Origin: NORP240 sp942492445
GTDB taxonomy: Bacteria; Pseudomonadota; Gammaproteobacteria; Pseudomonadales; Pseudohongiellaceae
Reading direction: 5' to 3'
Length of the DNA: 64,000 nucleotides
Assembly (NCBI GenBank): GCA_942492445.1
Contig: CALOEW010000030.1
Location: 1-64,000, forward strand
The position numbers were made by a program, and so were the translations under genes. Under the pieces are notes generated by a model. The model worked only from the letters and a program-made list of their open reading frames with translations. It had not been told where the DNA came from and searched no databases. Below are positions 1 through 8,260 of the stretch, in pieces (positions within the stretch are counted from its first letter, which is position 1; the number at the start of each line of letters is the position of its first letter).

Positions 1-912
1 GCCACGCCGTTGCTGGAACCTGTCACTGACCCGCTGCTCGATTCTTATCAGGTCAGTCTGTCCATACTGCGCCTCGATTCAATCCATCCCCTGGTCAACG
101 GTAACAAGTGGTTCAAATTGCGCCTGAACCTGTTGCAGGCCAGACAGTCAGGCTGTCGTACTCTGCTGAGTTTCGGTGGTGCCTATTCCAATCACCTCCG
201 TGCCCTGGCCGCTGCGGCAAAACTCTGTGGGCTGCGCAGCATAGGCATGGTGCGGGGTGAGATACCGGAACCGCTGAACCCGGTCCTGACCTTTGCCAGG
301 GAGCAGGGTATGGCGCTGTATCCGATGAGCCGCGGTGATTACCGCCGTAAACACCAACCCGAACTGCTGCAGTCACTGCACCAGCGCTTCGGCGACGTAT
401 TCATGATTCCCGAAGGGGGCAGCAACGAGGCAGGCGTCGCGGGATGTGAAGCACTCGCACAGATACTTGCGGAGGAACTGCGACACTCCGATGAAGGCGC
501 AGCCGTCGAAACGGTTGTCGCCCTGGCCTGTGGTACCGGTGCCACCCTGGCGGGACTGATTCGGGGGTTACGCCGATACGGATTACCGGCAAAAGTACTG
601 GGAGTGGCGGTGCTCAGGGGGGCGGGTTTTCTCGACCGGCAGGTGGCCGAATGGGCGGGTGATTCACGGCAGGGTCCGGCCTGGTCCATTGCCAGGGATT
701 ACCACTTTGGCGGATATGCCCGCCAGGATGCGCGGTTGCTGGAGTTCATTGCCGGCTTTCAGGCCCGCAGTGGCATTGCCCTGGAGCCGGTCTACACCGG
801 CAAGCTACTGTACGGCGTCTACGACCTGGTCAGGAGAGGAGAGTTCCAGCCCGGCAGTCGGATTATCTGCCTCCATACCGGCGGAATATACCCGCAGGAT
901 AAACACCATTAA
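1..912 (+). CDS. ACC deaminase / D-cysteine desulfhydrase family PLP enzyme (5' end outside window)
   Basis: This is a fold-type II pyridoxal-phosphate enzyme of the 1-aminocyclopropane-1-carboxylate deaminase / D-cysteine desulfhydrase family. Members remove the amino group and, for D-cysteine, sulfide from small amino acids in the cytoplasm. The N-terminal NGNKWFKL motif carries the likely PLP-binding lysine. It is followed by SFGGAYSNH, typical of the substrate and phosphate pocket, and a later ACGTGAT glycine-rich loop. The frame is open to the first base of the window, so the true start lies upstream; the first usable codon inside is a TTG at position 10. About 303 residues are visible, close to family length. 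The exact substrate cannot be told from sequence. Confidence 0.85.
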   Translation, partial: ATPLLEPVTDPLLDSYQVSLSILRLDSIHPLVNGNKWFKLRLNLLQARQSGCRTLLSFGGAYSNHLRALAAAAKLCGLRSIGMVRGEIPEPLNPVLTFAREQGMALYPMSRGDYRRKHQPELLQSLHQRFGDVFMIPEGGSNEAGVAGCEALAQILAEELRHSDEGAAVETVVALACGTGATLAGLIRGLRRYGLPAKVLGVAVLRGAGFLDRQVAEWAGDSRQGPAWSIARDYHFGGYARQDARLLEFIAGFQARSGIALEPVYTGKLLYGVYDLVRRGEFQPGSRIICLHTGGIYPQDKHH

Positions 913-997
913 AACAGCTGGTTGGACTTGTTATGTGATTTTCTTTCTGAACTTTATTCAACGCCAGTCTGATCCCCGGGCGGCAGGCTGGTACCTT

Positions 998-2008
998 TCA
1001 TTTCTGCTGGTAATAAGCACGATACCAGTCCACGAATGCGGCAACACCAACTTCGATAGGAGTGCTCGGCTGGTATCCCATGTCTCTGACCAGATCGCTG
1101 ACGTCGGCATAGGTAGCGGGAACATCACCCGGTTGTAAGGGAAGCAGGTTCTTGACCGCAGTTCTGCCCAGGCATTTTTCCAGGATTTGAATATAATCCA
1201 TCAGTTTGACGGGATTGTTGCTGCCTATATTGTAGACCCGGTAGGGGGCAGCCCCGGTACCCGGGTCGGGAGCTTCACCGGACCAGTCGGGGTTTTTCCG
1301 GGCCACCCGGTCGAGGGTTCTGATGACCCCCTCGACGATGTCGTCGATGTAGGTGAAATCCCGCAGATGGTTACCGTGGTTGAACACATCAATAGGTTCA
1401 CCGGCCAGTATGTTGCGAGTAAACAGAAACAGGGCCATGTCCGGTCTGCCCCAGGGGCCATACACCGTAAAAAATCGCAATCCGGTGGTGGGGAGATTGA
1501 ACAGGTGACTGTAGGTATGGGCCATCAGTTCGTTGGCCTTTTTACTGGCGGCATAGAGACTGACCGGGTGATCCACGTTGTGATGAACTGAAAACGGCAT
1601 ATTGGTATTGGCGCCGTACACCGAGCTGCTGGAAGCATAGACCAGGTGCTCTACGCCGTTGTGACGGCACCCTTCCAGGATGTTGACAAAGCCCGCCAGA
1701 TTGGCGCTGACATAGGCCTGTGGATGAGTCAGGGAGTAACGCACGCCGGCCTGGGCGGCCAGGTTTACAACCCGCTGGGGTTGTTCCTGCTTAAAAAGTG
1801 ACCGGATACCTTCCTCGTCTTCCAGGTCCATGCGCACATCGGAAAAGCCGTCGTGGTCGGTCAGTTGTGCCAGCCGGTCCTGTTTGAGGCGTACATCGTA
1901 GTAGTGATTCAGATTATCGACACCGATCACCTCGTCACCCCGCTGCAACAGGCGCAGTGACAGTGCATGACCGATAAAACCGGCGGTACCTGTGACCAGA
2001 ATTTTCAA
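998..2008 (-). CDS. NAD-dependent epimerase, probable UDP-glucuronate 4-epimerase type
   Basis: This is an extended short-chain dehydrogenase of the nucleotide-sugar epimerase family. It probably interconverts UDP-glucuronate and UDP-galacturonate for surface polysaccharide. The N-terminal GTAGFIG loop binds NAD, the SSSSVYG segment supplies the catalytic serine, and YAASK gives the Tyr-Lys pair. The VDNLNHYYDVRLK segment is characteristic of CapI-like UDP-glucuronate epimerases. I chose the TTG at 2008 because an AAGGAGA ribosome site lies about 9 bases upstream; the frame stays open for eight more codons. The gene converges on the preceding deaminase gene. No other sugar genes are beside it, so its polysaccharide is unknown. 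Confidence 0.86.
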   Translation of the reverse strand: MKILVTGTAGFIGHALSLRLLQRGDEVIGVDNLNHYYDVRLKQDRLAQLTDHDGFSDVRMDLEDEEGIRSLFKQEQPQRVVNLAAQAGVRYSLTHPQAYVSANLAGFVNILEGCRHNGVEHLVYASSSSVYGANTNMPFSVHHNVDHPVSLYAASKKANELMAHTYSHLFNLPTTGLRFFTVYGPWGRPDMALFLFTRNILAGEPIDVFNHGNHLRDFTYIDDIVEGVIRTLDRVARKNPDWSGEAPDPGTGAAPYRVYNIGSNNPVKLMDYIQILEKCLGRTAVKNLLPLQPGDVPATYADVSDLVRDMGYQPSTPIEVGVAAFVDWYRAYYQQK

Positions 2009-2035
2009 AGCGTGCAGTCTCCTTGCAAGCAAACA

Positions 2036-2059
2036 GGACCACCCGGGCCCTGGTGGTCC
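2036..2059 (-). other. Perfect 8-bp hairpin in the epimerase leader
   Basis: GGACCACC and GGTGGTCC form an 8-bp perfect stem around an 8-base loop, 28 bases upstream of the epimerase start codon. No U-tract follows on either strand, so it is not an obvious intrinsic terminator. It could be an RNA leader structure or a dyad operator; function is unknown. Confidence 0.35.
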
Positions 2060-2116
2060 CGAATGTATATGGGTTCCCAGACTCTATCGGCAGCCTGTTC
2101 GCGATGTATAGTTACC

Positions 2117-2137
2117 CTGACCGCTGACCGCTGACCG
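2117..2137. repeat. Three tandem copies of a 7-base unit (CTGACCG)
   Basis: Three perfect head-to-tail copies of CTGACCG lie in the divergent intergenic region between the epimerase gene and nadK. They could bind a regulator or be slippage products. Nothing similar was noticed elsewhere in the window. Confidence 0.5.
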
Positions 2138-2220
2138 CCAACGGCTTGCAGCTTTCCTGTGGAGGTTTCCAGCAACCGGTCTGTGCTGCCCTGTCAGCAG
2201 AACCCGGGATCCTTACCCGA

Positions 2221-2247
2221 TTGGCTTGGAGGTTGCCGTGTTATACT
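2221..2247 (+). promoter_or_regulatory. Candidate sigma-70 promoter of nadK
   Basis: TTGGCT and TATACT are separated by 15 bases. A TG one base upstream of the -10 gives an extended -10 that would offset the short spacer. It ends 29 bases before the nadK start, so the leader would be very short. Confidence 0.4.
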
Positions 2248-2276
2248 GCGCCGATGCTGGTGAGGAATAGCAGGAC

Positions 2277-3167
2277 ATGCCGCAATTCAACAAGATTGGC
2301 CTGATCGGTCGCCCCGGGCATGCAGGCGTGGTTGATTCGCTGCGCCGCTTGCTGGCGTTCCTGAGATCCAGGAATGTGGCTATCATTCTTGACGACGCCA
2401 CCGGGAAACTGGTGCCGGATCACGGTCAGGAGGTATGCAGCCGCGAGTCGCTGTCCGGCCTCTGCGATCTGGTGGTGGTCGTGGGTGGCGACGGCAGTAT
2501 GTTGAACGCCGCCCAGAGTATAGCCTCGGAAAATGTCCCCGTAATCGGTATCAATCGGGGCCGGCTGGGGTTTCTTACCGACGTAATGCCGGACGAGATC
2601 GAGCTGAAACTGTCGCAGGTTCTGGCCGGCGATTACACGGTCGAATCACGGTTTCTGCTGCAGCTGGAAGTGCTGCAGGAGGGAGAGCGCCGACACCTCG
2701 GCTGTGCCCTGAACGATGTGGTTCTCCATCCCGGCAAGGCGGCGCAGATGGTCGAGTTTGAATTATTCGTTGACGACCGTTTTGTCTACAGCCAGGAATC
2801 CGACGGCCTTATAGTCGCCACGCCCACCGGCTCCACCGCTTATGCCATGTCTGCAGGTGGGCCGATTATGCATCCTGCTCTCAATGCCATCGCCCTGGTT
2901 CCGATCTGCCCTCACTCCCTGAGCAGTCGCCCGATTGTCGTCGACGGGGGCTGTGAAATCCGGTTGGTGATTGGCGAAAAGGATGCAATTCTTCCCCAGG
3001 TCAGTTGCGACGGCGAGGTCAAGTTTTCCGCAAAGGCCGGTGATCAGCTGATCGTCAGGAAAAAGTCCAAGTCGTTGCGGCTGATTCACCCGCCAGATCA
3101 CAGTTTCTACGAGGCTTATCGCAGCAAGCTGGGCTGGGGCAGCAGGCTGGAACGAAAGGATGATTAG
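2277..3167 (+). CDS. nadK: NAD kinase
   Basis: ATP/polyphosphate-dependent NAD kinase makes NADP+ from NAD+ in the cytoplasm and is the only route to NADP. The 296-residue protein has the GGDGSML phosphate-binding motif near residue 70, the NDVVLH segment in the middle and the TPTGSTAYAMSAGGP signature near residue 185, as in E. coli NadK (292 residues). Start is the ATG after an AGGA-like site. Its last codons overlap the start of the rhomboid gene by 8 bases, so the two are probably translationally coupled. Confidence 0.96.
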   Translation: MPQFNKIGLIGRPGHAGVVDSLRRLLAFLRSRNVAIILDDATGKLVPDHGQEVCSRESLSGLCDLVVVVGGDGSMLNAAQSIASENVPVIGINRGRLGFLTDVMPDEIELKLSQVLAGDYTVESRFLLQLEVLQEGERRHLGCALNDVVLHPGKAAQMVEFELFVDDRFVYSQESDGLIVATPTGSTAYAMSAGGPIMHPALNAIALVPICPHSLSSRPIVVDGGCEIRLVIGEKDAILPQVSCDGEVKFSAKAGDQLIVRKKSKSLRLIHPPDHSFYEAYRSKLGWGSRLERKDD

Positions 3168-4062
3168 AGCCCTGGAAGTCGATATCGACGAAAACCTTCG
3201 AGACCTCAGTCGTTACCTGTGGCAGCAGGGCGTCCGGCACCGCATCATCGAGGAGTCCGGCAAACAGGTGATTCTCGTCGGAGAGGAAAACCAGGTCGCA
3301 CCGGTGCGGAATCTGACGCGACAATTTCTGGACGGGCAATTGCGGTTTGAACCGGCCCCGGGCCACGCTTCACGCCAGGGGCCGCCGCGCAATGCCATCG
3401 AAAACACCCTGTTGTTTCGGGTCCTGCGCGTGCTGGTGGGAACTCCGGTGTGTTCCCTGCTGACCCTGGTCAGCGGTGTCGTCATGCTGGTATCGCAAGC
3501 AGGGGTCAGGGTCGATCGGGTTGCCTACCTTTTTTACCCGTCATTGCCGACCGGCAATGTCCTGAGCCTGCTCGGAGCCATCGACACACCACTGGAGGCT
3601 TTGCGGACCATCACCCCGGTATTCCTCCATTTTGGCAGTCTGCACATTGTTTTTAACCTGCTCTGGCTGTGGTACTTTGGCAGGCAATTAGAAAGGATTC
3701 AGCCCGTCTGGATGTTTCTGATGCTGGTACTTGTCACCGCGTTTGTTGGCAATACGGCACAGTACCTTTACAGTGGCGCAGCCAATTTCGGCGGGCTTTC
3801 GGGTGTGGTTTACGGTCTGGTCGGTTATGCCTGGGTGCTGCATAACTTCGTGCCGGGCAAGCGCCTGGTGATCAACGAATCGCTCTTTGTCGTCTTTCTG
3901 GTTGCCCTGGTGCTGATGGAGTTGCTGGCTGGTGAGTTTATCGCGTCGGCCGCCCATGTGGGGGGCTTGATCGCCGGTCTTTTCTGCGGGCTTTGTGTGT
4001 ATGTGGTCAGCAGGACAAGGTCCGGGCCCGCCGGGGGCGGCAAGGGAGGCCCGGGTTGGTAA
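3160..4062 (+). CDS. Rhomboid-family intramembrane serine protease (GlpG-like)
   Basis: This predicted inner-membrane rhomboid protease would cleave transmembrane substrates within the bilayer. A soluble N-terminal domain of about 75 residues precedes six or so membrane segments. The catalytic serine sits in GLSGVVYG and the catalytic histidine in SAAHVGG. An upstream HFGSLHIVFNLLWLWYFG segment matches the conserved His/Asn oxyanion-stabilising helix. The cytosolic domain plus rhomboid core resembles GlpG. It overlaps nadK and is likely cotranscribed with it. The physiological substrate is unknown. Confidence 0.9.
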   Translation: MIRALEVDIDENLRDLSRYLWQQGVRHRIIEESGKQVILVGEENQVAPVRNLTRQFLDGQLRFEPAPGHASRQGPPRNAIENTLLFRVLRVLVGTPVCSLLTLVSGVVMLVSQAGVRVDRVAYLFYPSLPTGNVLSLLGAIDTPLEALRTITPVFLHFGSLHIVFNLLWLWYFGRQLERIQPVWMFLMLVLVTAFVGNTAQYLYSGAANFGGLSGVVYGLVGYAWVLHNFVPGKRLVINESLFVVFLVALVLMELLAGEFIASAAHVGGLIAGLFCGLCVYVVSRTRSGPAGGGKGGPGW

Positions 4063-4119
4063 CAGAGGCGCAGGTAAAAGGCTGCGGCAGCCTACAGGCA
4101 GAAGTAAGAGCGAATCACC

Positions 4120-4428
4120 ATGGTGGATGAGGATGATAAACCGGATAGCATGGCGGCCCTGCTGGAGAGGATTACACCGGAGGTCTATACCGGTCTGAAG
4201 AAAGCAGTAGAGCTAGGCAAGTGGGAGAACGGGCAGCCACTCACCCGGGCACAGGTCGAACACTGCCTGCAGGCCGTGATTGCGTATGAGCATCACAATG
4301 TCCCGGTGCATCGTCGTACCGGGTATATCAAGCCGGCCGGCAAGCCGAACAGTGCCTGCGATGCCCGGGGCAATGCCATTGTTTCTGATCGTCACCCGAC
4401 CTCCGGAAGCAGCACCAATGAATCCTGA
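4120..4428 (+). CDS. DUF1315 family protein (YeaC-like)
   Basis: This small soluble protein of 102 residues resembles E. coli YeaC. The shared core is TPEVYTGLKKAVELGKWENGQPLTRAQ followed by a short helical region, near residues 19-60. The remaining C-terminal tail is polar and poorly conserved. Function is unknown. It follows the rhomboid gene by 57 bases and precedes the DUF2797 gene by 51 bases in the same direction, so an operon is likely. Confidence 0.8.
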   Translation: MVDEDDKPDSMAALLERITPEVYTGLKKAVELGKWENGQPLTRAQVEHCLQAVIAYEHHNVPVHRRTGYIKPAGKPNSACDARGNAIVSDRHPTSGSSTNES

Positions 4429-4479
4429 ATTCACCACTGCATCCGCCAGTGTCAACACCCGGTCCAACGGAGGGGAGCC

Positions 4480-5316
4480 ATGGAGTCCGTGACCAGCGGG
4501 ACGCTGAGGAAAATGCTGAGCAGACTTGAGGATCCGGTAGCCTACCGATTTCGCCTCGGTGAAGAGGAGGTTCCTGTCAATCCATTGCTGGGCATGAGGC
4601 TGGCACTGGTTTTCAGTGGCCAGATCCATTGTGTCCACTGCGGCAGGGAGACCCGGAAGAGTTTCAACCAGGGCTATTGTTATCCCTGTTTCCAGAAGCT
4701 TGCCCGTTGTGACTCCTGCATTATCCATCCGGAAAAGTGTCACTTTGACCAGGGGACCTGTCGGGAGCCGGATTGGGGCGAACAGTTCTGCCTGCAGGAC
4801 CATATCGTCTACCTGGCTAATTCGTCGGCGCTCAAGGTGGGGATAACCCGGGCGACGCAGATACCCACCCGCTGGATCGATCAGGGCGCGATCCAGGCGC
4901 TGCCCATAATCCGTGTGCGCAGCAGGCTGCAGTCGGGTCTGCTGGAAGTTCTGTTTAAGCAACATGTTACCGACAAAACCAACTGGCGCAGCATGTTGAA
5001 GAGCGATGTCCCGATCCTGGACCTGGAAGCAGAAAGAGACCGCCTGCTGTCCGAATGCCAGGATGATTTCAGGGAGATGGAAGAGCGCTTCGGGTTTTTC
5101 GGCATCAGTGTCCTTAATGGAGTCGAGCCGTTGGTGATTAATTACCCGATCAGTGCAATCCCGGACAGGATTCTCAGCTTCAACTTTGACAAGGAGCCTC
5201 AAGTCGAAGGCATTCTGCTGGGAATAAAAGGGCAGTATCTGATTTTTGACACCGGAGTCATCAATTTGCGCAGGTATGGGGGATACCATATCGAACTTCG
5301 CGTCCAGACAGGTTGA
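4480..5316 (+). CDS. DUF2797 domain-containing protein
   Basis: This protein of 278 residues belongs to the uncharacterised DUF2797 family. Its N-terminal half has a dense set of cysteines (CVHCGR, CYPCF, CDSC, then two more) that looks like a zinc-binding module. It is followed by a VGITRATQIPTRWIDQGA segment typical of the family. The ATG follows GGAGGGGAG closely, a strong ribosome site. It is probably the last gene of the nadK-rhomboid-DUF1315 group. No function is inferred beyond metal binding. Confidence 0.8.
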   Translation: MESVTSGTLRKMLSRLEDPVAYRFRLGEEEVPVNPLLGMRLALVFSGQIHCVHCGRETRKSFNQGYCYPCFQKLARCDSCIIHPEKCHFDQGTCREPDWGEQFCLQDHIVYLANSSALKVGITRATQIPTRWIDQGAIQALPIIRVRSRLQSGLLEVLFKQHVTDKTNWRSMLKSDVPILDLEAERDRLLSECQDDFREMEERFGFFGISVLNGVEPLVINYPISAIPDRILSFNFDKEPQVEGILLGIKGQYLIFDTGVINLRRYGGYHIELRVQTG

Positions 5317-5428
5317 ATGCGCTTCGGACTTACGGTGGATTGATGAATAGGGCCTGTTTCCGGCGCCACCCGCGATGGGGAGGTTCAGGCATTAAAGACC
5401 AGCACAGCAGAGAATACGTGGAGTTGAC

Positions 5429-8131
5429 ATGAGAGATTCCCAGGCCAGGACCATATACCTGAAAGACTATCGACCACCGGCATTCCTGGTGGAACAGACA
5501 GACCTGCGTTTTGAGTTGTTTGAAGAGCACGCGCTGGTGATTGCGACCCTTACACTGAGGCGCAACGAAGCGGAGTACGACGATTCTCAGGACGAGGCGC
5601 TGGTGTTGCAGGGGCAGCACCTGGTTCTGGAACGGCTGTGTCTGGGGGGGCGTCAATTGCCCGAATCTGACTACCTGGTGGATTCGGAAACCCTCACGAT
5701 ACCCGCTGTGAAAGAACTCCTCGGCGGCTCCTGGTCGGATTTTACGTTGACTTGCCAGACCCGAATCGAGCCACAGAACAACACGGCGCTGGAAGGACTC
5801 TATCGCTCGGGTGACATGTTCTGCACCCAGTGCGAGGCAGAGGGGTTTCGGCGCATTACCTATTACCTGGATCGGCCCGACGTGATGAGCGTGTTCACCA
5901 CCACGATCGTTGCGGAGCGCGATAAATACCCGGTGCTGCTGTCGAACGGCAATCCGGTGGACCGTGGTGTGGTTGAAGGCGAAGCGACCCGTCACTGGAT
6001 GACCTGGCACGATCCCTTTAAAAAGCCGTGCTATCTGTTCGCACTGGTTGCCGGCAGGCTGGAGTCCATCGACGACAGCTTCGTCACCGCCAGTGGGCGT
6101 GAGATTCAGCTCCGCATTTTTGTCGAGCCGAAAGACCTGGACAAGTGCGATCATGCAATGCGGTCGCTGAAGAACGCCATGCGCTGGGATGAAAAAGTGT
6201 ATGGCCGTGAATACGATCTCGATATCTTCATGATCGTTGCCGTCGATGCCTTCAATATGGGTGCAATGGAGAACAAGGGGCTGAATATATTCAATACTTC
6301 CTGTGTCCTGGCCAATCCGGCAACTACAACCGACGCGGCATTTCAGCGGGTCGAGGGAGTGGTGGCTCACGAGTATTTTCACAACTGGTCAGGGAATCGG
6401 GTCACCTGCAGAGACTGGTTTCAACTCAGCCTCAAGGAGGGCTTTACGGTATTCAGGGATTCAGAGTTTTCCGCGGACATGGGATCCCGCGCGGTCAAGC
6501 GGATCGAGGATGTCGCACTGCTCAGAACCGCACAGTTTGCGGAGGATGCCGGCCCCATGGCACATCCGGTAAGGCCGGATTCCTACATGGAAATTTCAAA
6601 CTTCTATACTCTGACAGTGTACGAAAAAGGCGCGGAAGTGGTGAGAATGATCTGACACATTCTGGGACCGGAAAATTTTCGCAAAGGAACGGATCTTTAC
6701 TTCTCCCGCCACGACGGCCAGGCGGTGACCACGGAGGATTTTGTCCGTGCAATGGAGGATGCCAGCGGTTTCGATCTGGGGCAGTTTCGAAACTGGTACA
6801 CTCAGGCCGGGACTCCGGTTCTGGAGGTCTCTTCCAGTTACGACAATGACCTGAACCGCTTCGCCCTGACCGTGCGTCAATCCTGCCCCTCGACCCCCGG
6901 CCAGGCAGAGAAGGCGCCGTTCCACATTCCTCTGCGGATGGGGCTGCTGGATGCCCGGGGGGCTGACTTGCCACTGGTGCTGGAAAATGAAAACCTGGCA
7001 GTGTCTTCGACCGACCGGGTCGTCCACATTACCAGCCAGGAGGAAACTTTCGTCTTCGAGGGCATTGACAGTGAGCCGGTTCCCTCGTTGTTGCGAGGGT
7101 TCAGCGCGCCGGTAAGGCTCCGCTACGACTATTCCCTGGAGGATCTTTACTTTCTGATGGTCCATGACAGTGACGGGTTCAATCGCTGGAATGCCTCGCA
7201 ACAGCTGTCCGTGCGCATTATCGAGGAGTCGGTTTCAAGGGAGACTCCATTGACCGGGGAAAACTTCCCGGAAATTCTCGAACGTGCATTTGCCGGTGTC
7301 CTGCGCGCAACCCTTGAAGACCCGCAACTGGACAAGGCGATGGTGGCTCAACTGTTGACCCTGCCACCTGAAAGCTATCTGATTGAACTGGCTGAGCAGG
7401 CCGACGTCGACTCGATTCACCAGGTCAGGGAGTTTCTTTGTAACGTGCTGGCCGCGCGTCTCGGTGACGAGTTCCGGAAAGTCTACCTGGCAAACCGGGA
7501 GGATGGAGAATTTTCCGTGGCGGCGGAATCTGTTGCCCGGCGCTCGCTAAAAAACCTGGCACTCGGTTTTCTGGCGCGCACCGGAACGCAGGCAGCCATC
7601 CAGGACTGTTACAGCCAGTTCAAAAAAGCCGACAACATGACCGATCAACACGCAGCTCTGCGCTTGCTGGTTCATTCACCCCACACGGAAGAGACTCTCA
7701 GAGAACAGGCTGTTGAAGAGTTTTACAGCCAGTGGGCCCATGAACCACTGGTCGTTGACCAATGGTTCCAGATCCAGGCAACCTGTCCGGCTGCCGGGAA
7801 CCTGGCCCGAGTGCAGGCACTTCTTGACCATGAAAAGTTCAACATTCGTAATCCCAACAAGGTGCGCGCTGTTATCGGTGCGTTCTGCGGTGCCAACCAC
7901 GTGAACTTTCACAATCGGAACGGCAGTGGCTACCGGTTCCTGGCGGATCAGGTGCTGACCCTCGACAAGCTGAATCCCCAGATCGCCTCCCGTTTGTTGA
8001 CGCCACTGACCCGCTGGAAGAAATTCGATTCTCAAAGGCAGGGTCTCATGACCGAACAACTGCAGCGAATCAAGTCCTGTGAAGACCTTTCCAGGGATGT
8101 GTTCGAAGTGGTGGAGAAGAGTACTGCCTGA
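5429..8131 (+). CDS. pepN: Aminopeptidase N, M1 family (interrupted by an in-frame TGA as read)
   Basis: This is a cytoplasmic zinc aminopeptidase of the M1 family, which removes N-terminal residues from peptides during protein turnover. The GAMEN motif (MGAMENKG) lies near residue 275 and the zinc site HEYFHNWSGNR with its downstream glutamate near residue 312. The C-terminal DUF3458 and helical regions follow to residue 900, close to E. coli PepN (870). Codon 409 (6653-6655) is TGA, just after VYEKGAEVVRMI and before HILGPENF. In E. coli PepN this position is a histidine within RMIHTLLG. The frame is the same on both sides, so a single base substitution explains it. If real, the product would keep the active site but lose more than half its length. 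Confidence 0.9.
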
Positions 8132-8223
8132 GAACAGCCCGGGAGCCCGGCCGGGTGGCGCTATGGCGCACGGATCAGCCCACGACGGCCGGTTCAGCCG
8201 GGCGGCCGCAGTGAAGAGGGCAG

Positions 8224-8254
8224 AAAACGGGGGCAGAGGTTACGACCTGCCCCC
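8224..8254 (-). terminator. Candidate intrinsic terminator of acnB
   Basis: On the minus strand an 8-bp GGGGGCAG/CTGCCCCC stem with a 10-base loop is followed by G then TTTT. It lies just after the acnB stop. The T-tract is short, so efficiency may be moderate. Confidence 0.5.
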
Positions 8255-8260
8255 GCCGCA

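Noticed and set aside
6653..6655. Selenocysteine or whole-genome TGA recoding in pepN
   Set aside because: Many genes here, such as nuoA and csiV-mfd, end in TGA, and M1 peptidases do not use selenocysteine at this position. A point change is simpler.
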